Positions 43,748 to 53,732 of a DNA stretch of 64,000 nucleotides are shown here, in pieces; within the stretch, counting starts at the first letter, position 1; each line of letters begins with the position of its first letter. This stretch comes from Shewanella piezotolerans WP3 (GTDB lineage Bacteria > Pseudomonadota > Gammaproteobacteria > Enterobacterales > Shewanellaceae): NCBI RefSeq assembly GCF_000014885.1, contig NC_011566.1, forward strand, positions 3,825,501 through 3,889,500, read 5' to 3'. The notes under the pieces were generated by a model. The model had not been told where the DNA came from. It made no database searches and saw nothing but the letters and a program-made list of their open reading frames with translations. Position numbers and translations under genes: made by a program.

Positions 43748-45115
43748 ATGTTTAAACCTGAGCTACTGTCCCCAGCCGGAACACTTAAAAATATGCGTTA
43801 CGCCTTTGCCTATGGCGCTGATGCAGTTTATGCAGGTCAGCCAAGATACAGTCTTCGCGTGCGTAATAACGACTTCAAAATGGAAAACCTTGCAGCAGGT
43901 ATTAAAGAGGCGCATAGCTTAGATAAGAAGCTTTATGTGGTGAGTAATATTGCCCCGCATAACGCTAAACTAAAAACCTATATCAAAGATATGGAGCCTG
44001 TGGTGGCTATGCAGCCAGATGCACTGATTATGTCTGATCCAGGTCTTATCATGATGGTCAGAGAAGCTTTCCCAGATCAAGTGGTGCATTTATCGGTACA
44101 AGCAAACGCTATCAATTGGGCCTCGGTTAAGTTTTGGGAGTCACAGGGTATTAAGCGTGTCATTCTATCTCGTGAACTTTCTCTCGATGAAATTGAAGAG
44201 ATCCGTCAACGCTGCCCAGACATTGAACTGGAAGTGTTTGTCCATGGTGCATTGTGCATGGCGTATTCAGGCCGCTGCTTACTCTCTGGCTATATTAATA
44301 AGCGCGATCCAAATCAAGGGACTTGCACCAACGCTTGTCGTTGGAAATATGATGTTCATGAAGCAAAGCAGACTGACACTGGCGACATTATTGCCGTTAA
44401 CCCAGACGTGCAAATTGAAACGCCAACATTAGGTGCTGGCGAGCCTTCAGACCAAGTGGTTCTATTACAAGAAGCCGGTAGACCAGGCGAATACATGCCA
44501 GCATTTGAAGATGAGCACGGCACTTACATCATGAACTCTAAAGATCTGCGTGCTATTCAGCATGTTGACCGCCTTACAAAAATGGGGGTTGACTCACTAA
44601 AAATTGAAGGACGTACTAAGTCTTTCTACTACGTTGCGCGTACAGCGCAGCTATATCGTCAAGCGATAGAAGATGCAGCATCGGGTAAAGACTTTGACAG
44701 AACATTAATGCATAACCTTGAAGGACTAGCGCACCGCGGTTACACCGAAGGATTCTTGCGTCGTCACGTGCATGATGAGTACCAAAACTATGATTATGGC
44801 TACTCCATTAGCGACACCCAACAGTTTGTCGGTGAGTTTACAGGTGTTCGTAACGAAGCAGGCCTTGCAGAGGTTGATGTAAAGAACAAGTTTCTAGTCG
44901 GCGATAGTGTCGAAGTGATGACTCCACAGGGGAACTTAACCATTAAAGTTGATAGCCTAATCAACCGTAAAGGACAGAGCGTTGAGGCGGGTCTAGGTTC
45001 AGGACACTTTGTCTTCTTAGACGTACCAGAGGGTGTTGAACTGGATAAAGCGGTATTACTGCGTAACCTGCCACAGGGGCAAGATACCCGTAATCCACAT
45101 CAACCTACTGCTTAA
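43748..45115 (+). CDS. trhP: TrhP (YegQ), peptidase-U32-family tRNA hydroxylation protein
   Basis: 455 residues starting MFKPELLSPAGTLKNMRYAF, with ADAVYAGQPRYSLRVRNNDF and the cysteine cluster CLLSGYINKRDPNQGTCTNAC, hallmarks of U32 proteins of the YegQ group. In E. coli TrhP is needed for prephenate-dependent 5-hydroxyuridine formation at tRNA position 34; the cysteines probably bind an Fe-S cluster. The C-terminus carries a small beta domain typical of the family. It is followed by a bidirectional terminator. Confidence 0.93.
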   Translation: MFKPELLSPAGTLKNMRYAFAYGADAVYAGQPRYSLRVRNNDFKMENLAAGIKEAHSLDKKLYVVSNIAPHNAKLKTYIKDMEPVVAMQPDALIMSDPGLIMMVREAFPDQVVHLSVQANAINWASVKFWESQGIKRVILSRELSLDEIEEIRQRCPDIELEVFVHGALCMAYSGRCLLSGYINKRDPNQGTCTNACRWKYDVHEAKQTDTGDIIAVNPDVQIETPTLGAGEPSDQVVLLQEAGRPGEYMPAFEDEHGTYIMNSKDLRAIQHVDRLTKMGVDSLKIEGRTKSFYYVARTAQLYRQAIEDAASGKDFDRTLMHNLEGLAHRGYTEGFLRRHVHDEYQNYDYGYSISDTQQFVGEFTGVRNEAGLAEVDVKNKFLVGDSVEVMTPQGNLTIKVDSLINRKGQSVEAGLGSGHFVFLDVPEGVELDKAVLLRNLPQGQDTRNPHQPTA

Positions 45116-45182
45116 TAAACTTATAAACAAGGCGCTAGCTTTAGCCTGATATATTAATTACGCAGTTTTTATCACAGCGTGT

Positions 45183-45209
45183 AAAAGGTCCCATATCAGG
45201 GACCTTTTT
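45183..45209. terminator. Bidirectional terminator between trhP and the porin gene
   Basis: A perfect AAAAGGTCCC / GGGACCTTTT stem with a 6-nt loop. A-run and T-run flanks serve both convergent transcripts. Confidence 0.93.
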
Positions 45210-45239
45210 AATGGCTGAATGTCTAAGACGAGCTTTTTA

Positions 45240-46478
45240 TTATAGAAAAAATCGAGCTCTTAAGCCCAGAACCCAAGTGTTTTCTTCGGTTGAAATTGCA
45301 GGATTATCTATATACTGAATATTTGGAGTAAGCTGAATAAACTCACCAATAGTCATGTTGTAATACAATTCAGAGGTAAACTGCTTCTTATCTGCCGCGC
45401 CATATGCCTTCGCTAAGTTGTCATTCACTTCGCTAAAGTTAATCGCAAAACCCAAATTATTGTTCTCCGAAAGCAATCCGAAATAACCTAGTCCTATAGT
45501 GAGCGATTTATCATATAGAGCGACGTCCCCTTCTGAGAACCCAGCGCGAATAAAGGGCATAAATCTAGGTGTAGCAAAGAAGCTCGCAGAAAAATTTATC
45601 CCATGGGCGTCTTCGGTTTGCGTTAAGTTATGCTGTGTCTCCCCATCAATATGCCATACCGTCATATGAACATTGTCGGTATAGATTTGATCTTGTGAAG
45701 CTGTCCAGCCTAGTTCAAAACTACTAAAAAACTTGTGATCATTAAAAAGTGTGTTAAAACCATCACTAGGCTTATCCGATCTTCCTTTAGCATCGGCAAC
45801 TCCCGCAATAATATAAAGGCTTTCATTCAACATATGACCAACAGCGACACCTAATACACCGTCATCGGGTAACCCTATTGCACCTGCACCGGTGCTAAAA
45901 GCCAAGTTGGTAAACCCTGTCCACGGACTAGCTAAAGCATAGGTATCAACATAGTCAGATGTGTCCAAATATCCCGCAATAATCGCGGTATTTCCTTCGT
46001 TAAACTTTTGTTTCCAGTAGAGGTTCGTTAATCTTCCCCCCTGATCACTATAGGCAGACCCTATCATGCCGATATAACCCAGGCCGGGATCAATAAAGCT
46101 AAACTCTTTTGGTGAGCTATCGGTATATCCATGTCGGTGCTCAATTTTCCAAACGAGCCCACCACGATTAACAGATTCAAGTCCTATAAGATCCCAAGCA
46201 CCGTATAAACGCACGACGCCACCAGCAGCTTTATCCTCGCCACCTTGAGTAGGGCTAGATGCCGATAAGCCTAACACCTGATAATCCAAACCAAATGTAA
46301 ACTGGTGATCTTTTTCTAACAGCTCACGCCAACTTTGTTTCGAGCGTTTATTCTCTTTAATCGTATTTTCAACAGTGTTGGGACTACCAAAGTTGGTCTC
46401 TGCGCTGACCCTAAACCCTAAAATAGCAAGCAAGACTATTAAAGGGTACCCCATATATCTCTGTTTACTACCGAGCAT
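45240..46478 (-). CDS. OprB-like carbohydrate porin
   Basis: About 412 residues. A signal peptide (MLGSKQRYMGYPLIVLLAIL..., cleavage near VSA) is followed by a beta-rich outer-membrane barrel with alternating aromatic strands, ending WVLGLRARFFL. Segments such as WKIEHRHGYTD, GYIGMIGSAYSDQGGRLTNLYWKQ and GYLDTSDYVDTYALASPW fit the OprB/carbohydrate-selective porin family. The ATG at 46476-46478 with GAGG upstream is preferred to a GTG 12 nt earlier. It follows the DUF3299 gene after 15 nt, so they form one unit. The substrate is unknown. Confidence 0.82.
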   Translation of the reverse strand: MLGSKQRYMGYPLIVLLAILGFRVSAETNFGSPNTVENTIKENKRSKQSWRELLEKDHQFTFGLDYQVLGLSASSPTQGGEDKAAGGVVRLYGAWDLIGLESVNRGGLVWKIEHRHGYTDSSPKEFSFIDPGLGYIGMIGSAYSDQGGRLTNLYWKQKFNEGNTAIIAGYLDTSDYVDTYALASPWTGFTNLAFSTGAGAIGLPDDGVLGVAVGHMLNESLYIIAGVADAKGRSDKPSDGFNTLFNDHKFFSSFELGWTASQDQIYTDNVHMTVWHIDGETQHNLTQTEDAHGINFSASFFATPRFMPFIRAGFSEGDVALYDKSLTIGLGYFGLLSENNNLGFAINFSEVNDNLAKAYGAADKKQFTSELYYNMTIGEFIQLTPNIQYIDNPAISTEENTWVLGLRARFFL

Positions 46479-46493
46479 AAGTAACCTCACACT

Positions 46494-47177
46494 TTAGTGT
46501 TGATGACGATGAGATAGCGAAGTGTCAGCATCCTGTCGTTGGTGTTTACTTTGTGCACTATAGTAGTGCTCTATGCTTACCCCTTCCATCATGTAACCCA
46601 TAGTGACAGGCATTTCCCCATCGACCAGTTCCACTCGTTCCGTTCTCAAATCTGCTTTTATTGTGCCTTCGACCCAAACAGGGTATTGCACATTATTGAC
46701 TTCAAAACCTTGGGAGTATTGCAGTTTTATAACTTGATTAGCCGCAGGCGGAGGCATATGAATACACGCACCAGCATGGGGTAAAAACAAGAATTCAACA
46801 GCTTTAATCCCTGCAAATTTAATCGGTACCACAAACCCAGATAAACGCACTTTTTGTCCATTCAATGTCGTATTTAGAGATTCGGCTTTTCGTTGTTCAA
46901 GCATCATATAGTTTGCTCTTGCTTGCAGAGCAATATCGGCATCAATACCCTGTTTTTTCAGTGTGCTCTTAATCTTGTTCACATCAGCTATTGATGCCTC
47001 GTCGGTTTTACTTTGCAGCTGTAATACATAGCCCAGCATGCGCTTTTGAGTGTCATTAACTTCAGGCAGTATAACTCTTGGTTCATTGATAGCAGGCGCT
47101 AATGTCGACCATTCCAAAGATTCATATTCTGCTGCGGCGGAACCGCTCAACACACAAAATAACAATAGTCTTTTCAT
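46494..47177 (-). CDS. DUF3299 exported protein with His-rich tail
   Basis: About 227 residues. A signal peptide (cleavage near SAAA), a helical region, then the DUF3299 core: LSGFVVPIKFAGIKAVEFL, PHAGACIHMPPPAANQ. The C-terminus ends DTSLSHRHQH, a histidine-rich tail that could bind metal (inference). The second of two adjacent ATGs has better spacing from AGGAG. It is the first gene of a unit with the OprB-like porin. The biochemical role of DUF3299 is not established to my knowledge. Confidence 0.85.
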   Translation of the reverse strand: MKRLLLFCVLSGSAAAEYESLEWSTLAPAINEPRVILPEVNDTQKRMLGYVLQLQSKTDEASIADVNKIKSTLKKQGIDADIALQARANYMMLEQRKAESLNTTLNGQKVRLSGFVVPIKFAGIKAVEFLFLPHAGACIHMPPPAANQVIKLQYSQGFEVNNVQYPVWVEGTIKADLRTERVELVDGEMPVTMGYMMEGVSIEHYYSAQSKHQRQDADTSLSHRHQH

Positions 47178-47229
47178 CATGACTCCTATAACAAGACAGC
47201 CTGTAAGGGCTGCCTTTTGGGTTTCTAGC

Positions 47230-47284
47230 TAGGCACGGTTGCTCTTTCGAGCTTTGCTTTTGTTCGAAAGAGCAATAGCCCCTA
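47230..47284. repeat. Repeat family 2, 55-bp hairpin form
   Basis: TTGCTCTTTCGA and TCGAAAGAGCAA form a perfect 12-bp stem inside TAGG...CCTA ends. It lies 5 nt past the stop of the amidohydrolase gene and may serve as its 3' end. Confidence 0.8.
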
Positions 47285-47288
47285 ATAT

Positions 47289-48668
47289 CTACAGTGTATT
47301 TTTGTAGATAACGCCATCTTTCATAATGACTTTCATTGTTTCAATACCATCACGCTTAGGCGCATCAAACCACTTCTCATTAGCGCCGATAACTGAAAGA
47401 TCTTGCAGTGGATTACCATCAACTAATAGAAGATCGGCATAAGCTCCCTCCTCAACGACTCCGAGTTTACCTTCGTAGTAGGGATCGAGAACCTCCCCCG
47501 AAAGTTTAACGATTTCACCATTAACCGATGTCATCGATAACAATGTGTAGTGGTTGCCAAGGAATTTCCCACTCAGATAAATTGAGTGATCAGATTGTTG
47601 CTCACAAGCCGCTACTCCCCCAACACAGTCAACATGAAAACCAAGCTTGGGCTGATACTTGTTTACATTATCAATATAATTACCAAACGCTGCTTGAGCA
47701 GTTTTAGCTTTCCGTGCCGAAGCTGGATTCGAGTTAATAGCCTCAATTTGCCCCAAATAAGGTGAAAATGCGGTCATATTAGTCGTCATGTACGCATCGT
47801 TTTTCTTCATTGCTTTGTAGACATCCTTATCAAACATAAACGCATGCTCTAGTGTTTTCACACCCGCTTCTAAGTTACGTAACAGCGAAACCTTACTGTA
47901 AGCATGAGACATAGCATAAGAGCCATAAGCATCAGCAACCTCGACGGCTGCTTCAAGCTCCTCTAATGAATACGCGTTCAGCTGCCAAGGATCAAATGAG
48001 GAGGCAACACCACCACTAGACATCAACTTAATTTGTGTCGCTCCCTGCATATAGTTTTGTCTGGCACATGCTTTGATATCCCCAATGCTGTCAGCAGTGC
48101 AGCTCATCCCTAAGCGCCCGCCGGAAGAGTTACGCCCGTAAAAGGATTCGTTCGGTGTCGTGAAGTTACGAAAATCAGCGTGGGAACCCGTAGGACCAAT
48201 GAATGCGCCAGATGGGTAGATTCTAGGACCGATCAACTCACCGCTATCGATCGTTTTTTTCAGTCCAGCTCCCATGCCTCCAGCATCACGCCATGTCGTA
48301 AATCCGGACATCAATGCTGACTGTGCACGTGCAGCTGAGCGAGCAGCTAACTCCTCCCAGTTACGATTATTCTCAATATCAGGCAGAGAGTTACCATTCA
48401 TCTGCAAATGTCCATGTCCCTCGATAAGCCCAGGCATTAAGGTCATTCCTTTGCCATCAATTACCGCAGCACCCGGTGCTGAAATAACTCCATTAGAGAT
48501 CTGATTAATTTTATTATCCACCACTAATACTTGATAATTTTCAAGGAGCTTATCCTGCTTACCGTCAAACACGTTTACGTTAATAAACACGGTAGAAGCT
48601 GCCTGAACAGAAACGGCGATTGAACATGATAGAGCAATAGCCGATAGCTTTAGAGACTGATATTTCAT
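47289..48668 (-). CDS. Exported amidohydrolase-family protein
   Basis: About 459 residues. A signal peptide (cleavage near VQA) precedes an amidohydrolase fold: N-terminal beta segment, then GMTLMPGLIEGHGHLQMNG with a HxH-like metal pair, RDAGGMG, SHAYS and LEHAFMFD, and a C-terminal YADLLLVDGNPLQDLSVI. This is the pattern of imidazolonepropionase-like and Xaa-Pro dipeptidase-like exported hydrolases. The first metal motif reads GHGH rather than the commoner DxHxH. The ATG at 48666-48668 is chosen because AAGG lies 8 nt upstream. The substrate is unknown. Confidence 0.85.
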   Translation of the reverse strand: MKYQSLKLSAIALSCSIAVSVQAASTVFINVNVFDGKQDKLLENYQVLVVDNKINQISNGVISAPGAAVIDGKGMTLMPGLIEGHGHLQMNGNSLPDIENNRNWEELAARSAARAQSALMSGFTTWRDAGGMGAGLKKTIDSGELIGPRIYPSGAFIGPTGSHADFRNFTTPNESFYGRNSSGGRLGMSCTADSIGDIKACARQNYMQGATQIKLMSSGGVASSFDPWQLNAYSLEELEAAVEVADAYGSYAMSHAYSKVSLLRNLEAGVKTLEHAFMFDKDVYKAMKKNDAYMTTNMTAFSPYLGQIEAINSNPASARKAKTAQAAFGNYIDNVNKYQPKLGFHVDCVGGVAACEQQSDHSIYLSGKFLGNHYTLLSMTSVNGEIVKLSGEVLDPYYEGKLGVVEEGAYADLLLVDGNPLQDLSVIGANEKWFDAPKRDGIETMKVIMKDGVIYKNTL

Positions 48669-49073
48669 TATTGACACCTTAATCGTCCGAGCGCAGTGAA
48701 TGTTTCACCTCGCGTAATATTCAATACTAAGTAAGCGTTATTAAAATGAATCAAATTGGTAGCCAGTTACGAAAAATAACAATTATTTAACACCTTACAA
48801 GTTAGAACGAATATTATCATGTTGCAAGATTAACAATTTGCCATTTGACGACAGTAGAGTCATTTGTAATTTAATACACTCGAACGAAGGCTTTTGCTGT
48901 AAACCGCGGTTCATTTAGCGAATTGGTGTGAAATAGAGCCTAAATTCACACAAGAGCAATCTGCTATCGAGGATAATATTGGCTTAAGAGGAGCGACATT
49001 GTGTGCCTCAAAGCTCAGAAAAGATGTTTAAATCTCAGCAAAGATTGGAAGCGATAGTACAGTGCAGGCAATG
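48669..49073. other. Divergent intergenic region, no gene seen
   Basis: About 400 nt of AT-rich DNA between the amidohydrolase gene and the ferredoxin gene. It should hold the amidohydrolase promoter. I find no clear coding sequence or repeat. Confidence 0.4.
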
Positions 49074-49082
49074 TGGTATAAT
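49074..49082 (+). promoter_or_regulatory. Extended -10 promoter of the ferredoxin gene
   Basis: TGGTATAAT is a perfect extended -10 element, 79 nt upstream of the start at 49161. No good -35 box is seen, as is common for extended -10 promoters. Confidence 0.65.
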
Positions 49083-49160
49083 TAACAGCTGCTCGGTATA
49101 AAACTGGCCAAGCAGTACTAACAACACTTTTTATCCCCATCAAATAGGCACTACCAAGCA

Positions 49161-49415
49161 ATGGCATTATTAATCGACGATAGCTGCATTAACTGCGACA
49201 TGTGTGAACCTGAATGTCCAAATGAAGCTATTACCATGGGCGAAGAGATCTATGAGATTGAACCGCTACTTTGCACTGAATGTAAAGGCCATTACGACAA
49301 ACCAACTTGTATTTCAGTTTGTCCTATCGATTGTATTGCCGTCGACCCAGACAACAAAGAATCTGATGAGGAGTTGTTAGTAAAATACCAAATAATTACC
49401 GGAAAAACGATTTGA
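49161..49415 (+). CDS. yfhL: YfhL-family 2[4Fe-4S] ferredoxin
   Basis: An 84-residue ferredoxin. The first cluster motif CINCDMCEPECPNEAI is at 9-24; the second group is CTECKGHYDKPTCISVCP with the long insert typical of YfhL/Alvin-type ferredoxins. It carries low-potential electrons for unknown partners. It has its own promoter and terminator, so it is monocistronic. Confidence 0.93.
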   Translation: MALLIDDSCINCDMCEPECPNEAITMGEEIYEIEPLLCTECKGHYDKPTCISVCPIDCIAVDPDNKESDEELLVKYQIITGKTI

Positions 49416-49444
49416 TACCAGTAGTATCAGCCAGTTATTTAAGT

Positions 49445-49470
49445 AAAAAAGGCGCCTAGGGCGCCTTTTT
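49445..49470. terminator. Bidirectional terminator between ferredoxin and M61 peptidase genes
   Basis: A GGCGCC/GGCGCC stem with a 3-nt loop flanked by six A and five T. It lies between convergent genes. Confidence 0.9.
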
Positions 49471-49474
49471 ATCG

Positions 49475-51280
49475 TTAGTCAACGCTTGTTAACTTCCCAT
49501 CCTTATCAAACGGCCAATCAATTCCTAACCAGGCTTTAAGGAATGCCTTCTGAGCACGGTTTGGCTTAGCAACGCTACTAATCGCCATTTTGCCGCTCTT
49601 CTGTTCGCCTAGTGTCAGTTTGACCTCTTTTAGTCTGTCATTACTAAACAAAGTCAGGGTGATCTCTCCACCAGCTTTAAAGTCTTTGATACGAGAGTCA
49701 AAACCTGCAGCAGTCACTTTTAAGCCATTAACAGCAACGATTTCATCGCCAAGCACGATACCTGCATTCCATGCTGGCCCGTTGCGTAATACGCGTGACA
49801 ATATCAAACTATCTGATGCCAGCGTCACCCCAACAAAAGGCTCTGATTTCGCGTCCTCGCCATAGCCTACAATTAATCCAGCTTGCTTCAGCATAGACTC
49901 AAAATCTAAACTTATAGGAGAATTAACATGCTGCTGCCACCACTTCTCATAGCTTGTTCCAGACACTTTTTTCAAGATGCTCTTCACATCTTCAATGCTA
50001 TACCCCGCAGGAATACGATGCGATTGGTACAGCTCTCGATGAACGTCTCGATATGAATGCTTTAACTTAGTTTCACTTAGCAATGAAAAATCAAGCGCTA
50101 ATGATGTCAAATAGCCTTCAGAATAAATATTGGTGCTGTGGTTTACAGCATAATCGCCACCAGTACTTGCCCATTGGTTGGCACTTGCACTGGCAATTGA
50201 CTGGATCTCTCGCCCTGGCGTTTGTTCGCTTTGCGCGACTCTTTTGGCTAAATCTTCAAAAAATTCTTTTGCGGTTATGACACCTGCACGCAACAGCAAT
50301 TGGCTTTGAAAGTAACTGGTAGAGCCTTCCGCTATCCAAAGCAATTGTGTAATCCCTTCCTCTTGGTAGTCATAAGGCACTAACCCTTGTGGACGGTAAG
50401 CTTTGACATTCCAGGTATGAATAAACTCATGGGAAGCCGTCTTAATAAAACCAAGATAATCTTTACGATCGCGGTAGCTGAAGCGTGGACGCTGAATAAT
50501 GGTTGAGTTCAAGTGTTCGGTAGCGCCACGAGCTCCGCTGGTTGCATGTACCATGTAAACATATCGTTCGAAAGGATAGTCGTCCCAAATGACCTCTGCT
50601 TGGCCACTTAGTTTGCTCAAATCTTCAACCATCTTATCGATGTCGTAATTACCTTCCCCCCAAATAACCAACTCATATTGCTTACCGTCAGCCTTAAATT
50701 CTCTATGTTCGCTGATCCCAGTTTCTATTGGAGAATCAACCAAAATATCGTAATTAGCAGCAGCAAAACTATGCGCAGTTTGTCCTTTATCCATACCAGA
50801 GTAACTATTCCACTGGGTAGGTACTGACAAACTTACATTGATAGGTTCGCCTCTAAATTCAGGGCTGTAAACAAATGTACCACTCGCATCAAGAAATGCA
50901 TGGGATGCATCAATATGGTTGACTCTTTGACCTAGTTTATTGGCGTACAATTGATAAGAAACCGTCACCGCCGTTGGCTTATCAAGCGCAACTGTCCACT
51001 CTCCACTTGCTGTTCTTGTCCATGGGAGCTCACTTCCACTTGCATCTTTAGCCTTAAAAAGCCTTACAGAGTCGGCCAGAGGCAACACTTCGTACTTACC
51101 TGTTCGCCAAACTGGAAGATTTACCACTAGCGCAGATGATGATGTTTTAGGAAAGCTTACTTCGACCTTAGCTAAATGATGTTCAGGATTAAGTAAATCT
51201 ATTGTGTAATCAACGTCTGCAATCGCTGCTGGAGAAATTAATGCGCTAAAAGTTAATATTAGGGGGACTACTGGTTTCAC
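49475..51280 (-). CDS. M61-family (glycyl aminopeptidase-like) metallopeptidase with PDZ domain
   Basis: 601 residues. A signal peptide (cleavage near PAAIA) is followed by a beta-rich N-terminal domain (about 20-175) and a gluzincin catalytic domain with HEFIHTWN at about 284, which is the M61 zinc motif (HExxH form), and a downstream glutamate in WIAEGSTSYF. A PDZ domain (about 465-545) has FVGVTLASDSLILSRVLRNG, AWNAGIVLGDEIVAVNG. M61 enzymes are periplasmic or exported aminopeptidases. It stands alone between convergent and divergent neighbours. Confidence 0.92.
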   Translation of the reverse strand: MKPVVPLILTFSALISPAAIADVDYTIDLLNPEHHLAKVEVSFPKTSSSALVVNLPVWRTGKYEVLPLADSVRLFKAKDASGSELPWTRTASGEWTVALDKPTAVTVSYQLYANKLGQRVNHIDASHAFLDASGTFVYSPEFRGEPINVSLSVPTQWNSYSGMDKGQTAHSFAAANYDILVDSPIETGISEHREFKADGKQYELVIWGEGNYDIDKMVEDLSKLSGQAEVIWDDYPFERYVYMVHATSGARGATEHLNSTIIQRPRFSYRDRKDYLGFIKTASHEFIHTWNVKAYRPQGLVPYDYQEEGITQLLWIAEGSTSYFQSQLLLRAGVITAKEFFEDLAKRVAQSEQTPGREIQSIASASANQWASTGGDYAVNHSTNIYSEGYLTSLALDFSLLSETKLKHSYRDVHRELYQSHRIPAGYSIEDVKSILKKVSGTSYEKWWQQHVNSPISLDFESMLKQAGLIVGYGEDAKSEPFVGVTLASDSLILSRVLRNGPAWNAGIVLGDEIVAVNGLKVTAAGFDSRIKDFKAGGEITLTLFSNDRLKEVKLTLGEQKSGKMAISSVAKPNRAQKAFLKAWLGIDWPFDKDGKLTSVD

Positions 51281-51412
51281 TCTCGCTTCCTTCTGTTATT
51301 ATTGTTTTTTTAATTAAGCCGAAAAGTATAACATTTTGCTTAATTACACCAATTAAAATAACAAAAATATTTAGCTCCTTAGCAGATGCTTAGAGCAAGG
51401 AATTACGTTCCC

Positions 51413-53581
51413 ATGCGAAGTTTGTTCACCCTCTTTTTCATAATATTATCATTTTCCCTGTGCCAATCCGCTTATGCGATAAGCCGAGATGCTGTTGCAA
51501 CGGAACGGGAATTTAGAGAATATCCAAATAAACTACGCCAATCAGTCAATAAAAACCTGCCTATTATTCCCGAATTTACCGATGAAAATGAACTTCGTCA
51601 GTTTGCAGCTCAAAAAGGTGTTTCTGTCGCTGAAGTAGAGCAAGAATTACGCTTGCTAGCTAGGTTATCACTCGATCTATCATCTAAAGACAATGCGCGA
51701 TATATAACAGCTAAGAAAATCATTGAACAGCTCGAACTGGTAGCTAAAAGTGACTTTGATAGAAGTTACGTGCTGATGTTAAATGGTCGCTACACAGGCA
51801 AAAACAAACAGGACTTTAAAGCTGCAATTGAGCTATATAAGCAAGCAGCCAATGAGTTGTCAGCAGCTAGAAATATCAAAGAGCAAGTTTTGCTGTTCAC
51901 CATCTATGAGAACTTAGGTGTACTCCATATGATATTGCGGCAAAAAGAGCCCGCTCTTCAGTATCTAATAAGCTCAAGAGATGTTGCGCTAGAGCTATCT
52001 GATCCCTATATGCGTGCTCATGCAGAGTCTGTACTTGGAAAGTACTATTACAAACAGAAAGGATTTGGAAAGGCGCTATCACATTACTCTGAAGCCATTA
52101 AACATACTAAGGCAAAGGATAATCCGACCCAGGATGCTCATATACAACTGCAACTTGCACGGGTTTATCGAGAGCTGAAGTCCTGGGATGATGCAATACT
52201 TTACGCTACTGGCGCGTCCGATATTTATCAACGCCTTGGCAAAGAAACATATGTATCTTCAGCGATGACTGTCATGGCAATGATTTATGCTGAGCAAGGG
52301 CAATGGTATAAAACCATTGACTACTACTTAAATGCTCAACAAATTGACGCTAAACTTGGCAATTATATGGCCCAGGCATTGAACTTTCATAACCTCGGCG
52401 AAGCTTATTACAAAATAGAAGACACTAAAAACGCGCTATCACATCTACTACGTGCCAGTGATATCTTTGAATCGCGCAACAGTAACCATTACCTAGTTTA
52501 CAATCATCTATTACTTGCTCAGGTTTATAGCAGCCTCTCAGAATGGGAGCAGGCTTTAACGTACGCCAACTCCGCCGCCAACATAGCCGATAATATGAAA
52601 CTGAGTGATGAGCATATCGAAGCATTAAACTATAGCGCTACGGCTTTAGAACAACTGGGTGACTTCAAGACGGCTTATCAACATATTAAAAGAATATCGA
52701 CTCTGCAAGCCAAAGATACCCATGTAGCAAATGATGAAGATCAGGCAAAAACACTATTTCAGCTGCAAAAAATAAAGCTTGAACAGAGCCAAACTAAGAG
52801 CGACCTACAAAAAACAAAAGATGAGCTATCAAACAGTCAGCTAGTCCTTATTCTCACTTTGTTAACATTATCTTTAATGACGATGCTATCTCTATATCTA
52901 TGGCGTATTAAGAAAACCTTAAGAACAAAATTTGTTAAGTTGGAGAGAAGTAGCCTATTAGACCCGTTAACCCAAACAGCTAACCATGCCGCCTTTATCC
53001 GCGACTTTGGCTACTATAGCAATACCTTTAAGACGCTCGCTTTAATATCGTTAACGGATCAGCTTAACTCTGACCTCGCTCAAGGGTATGAATGTAATAC
53101 CAAAATGAATAAACAGCAGCTAACCGCCCTGTCTAATGACTTAGGATGCATTATTTACTTCATTCGCCCTGGAATTTTTCTGCTTAATTTCGATATTAAC
53201 GTTAACCCCGAGACGCTATTAAGCAATGTTAGAAATAGCTTACATGATAACTATGGCGATACGAGCTTACACATGGGATTGGTCAGTCTGCCTTTGCTGA
53301 CCAACCCAGCGCTTAAGCTTTCTGCAGAGCAACATTTTGGCGCTTTGCAGATGATGCTATCGGCCGCAGTTACCCTTGGCAGTGATAAAGACTATTATGT
53401 AACATTAAAACCGCTTAAATTTGCATCATCAGGTATATTTGTCCCGCCGCTATATCTCAATATTGAGAAAAGTATAATACGTGGCATCATCAAAATAGAG
53501 ACCAATGGCCATAAGAGTGATATTGTTTGGCCAAGGTGGAAAAGTCATAAAAATGTCAACTTGAGCACAGAGTTAGATTAA
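51413..53581 (+). CDS. TPR protein with one membrane helix and a degenerate GGDEF domain
   Basis: About 722 residues. A signal peptide (cleavage near AYA) and about seven TPR-like helical repeats in the periplasm (about 105-440) lead to a coiled coil and one membrane helix (LVLILTLLTLSLMTMLSLYLW, about 482-503). The cytoplasmic part begins LERSSLLDPLTQTANHAAF, like the start of a GGDEF domain (usual DPLTGLPNRRAF), but no GG(D/E)EF signature follows, so it should not synthesise c-di-GMP. The second ATG (51413) opens the signal peptide and has AGGA upstream. It precedes an intact GGDEF gene by about 150 nt; a sensory pair is possible. Confidence 0.8.
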   Translation: MRSLFTLFFIILSFSLCQSAYAISRDAVATEREFREYPNKLRQSVNKNLPIIPEFTDENELRQFAAQKGVSVAEVEQELRLLARLSLDLSSKDNARYITAKKIIEQLELVAKSDFDRSYVLMLNGRYTGKNKQDFKAAIELYKQAANELSAARNIKEQVLLFTIYENLGVLHMILRQKEPALQYLISSRDVALELSDPYMRAHAESVLGKYYYKQKGFGKALSHYSEAIKHTKAKDNPTQDAHIQLQLARVYRELKSWDDAILYATGASDIYQRLGKETYVSSAMTVMAMIYAEQGQWYKTIDYYLNAQQIDAKLGNYMAQALNFHNLGEAYYKIEDTKNALSHLLRASDIFESRNSNHYLVYNHLLLAQVYSSLSEWEQALTYANSAANIADNMKLSDEHIEALNYSATALEQLGDFKTAYQHIKRISTLQAKDTHVANDEDQAKTLFQLQKIKLEQSQTKSDLQKTKDELSNSQLVLILTLLTLSLMTMLSLYLWRIKKTLRTKFVKLERSSLLDPLTQTANHAAFIRDFGYYSNTFKTLALISLTDQLNSDLAQGYECNTKMNKQQLTALSNDLGCIIYFIRPGIFLLNFDINVNPETLLSNVRNSLHDNYGDTSLHMGLVSLPLLTNPALKLSAEQHFGALQMMLSAAVTLGSDKDYYVTLKPLKFASSGIFVPPLYLNIEKSIIRGIIKIETNGHKSDIVWPRWKSHKNVNLSTELD

Positions 53582-53732
53582 TCAATCTCATGTAAAGCCA
53601 ATTTGCATTTAAGTTACAGGGAACTACTGTTAAAATAAATATACATTTAGCCTTCAAAAACAACGGCCATAGTTGTTAATGAAGCAATTGTAAATTGAGT
53701 CTATACGTGTTGATAAAGGAAAATCTAATTAA

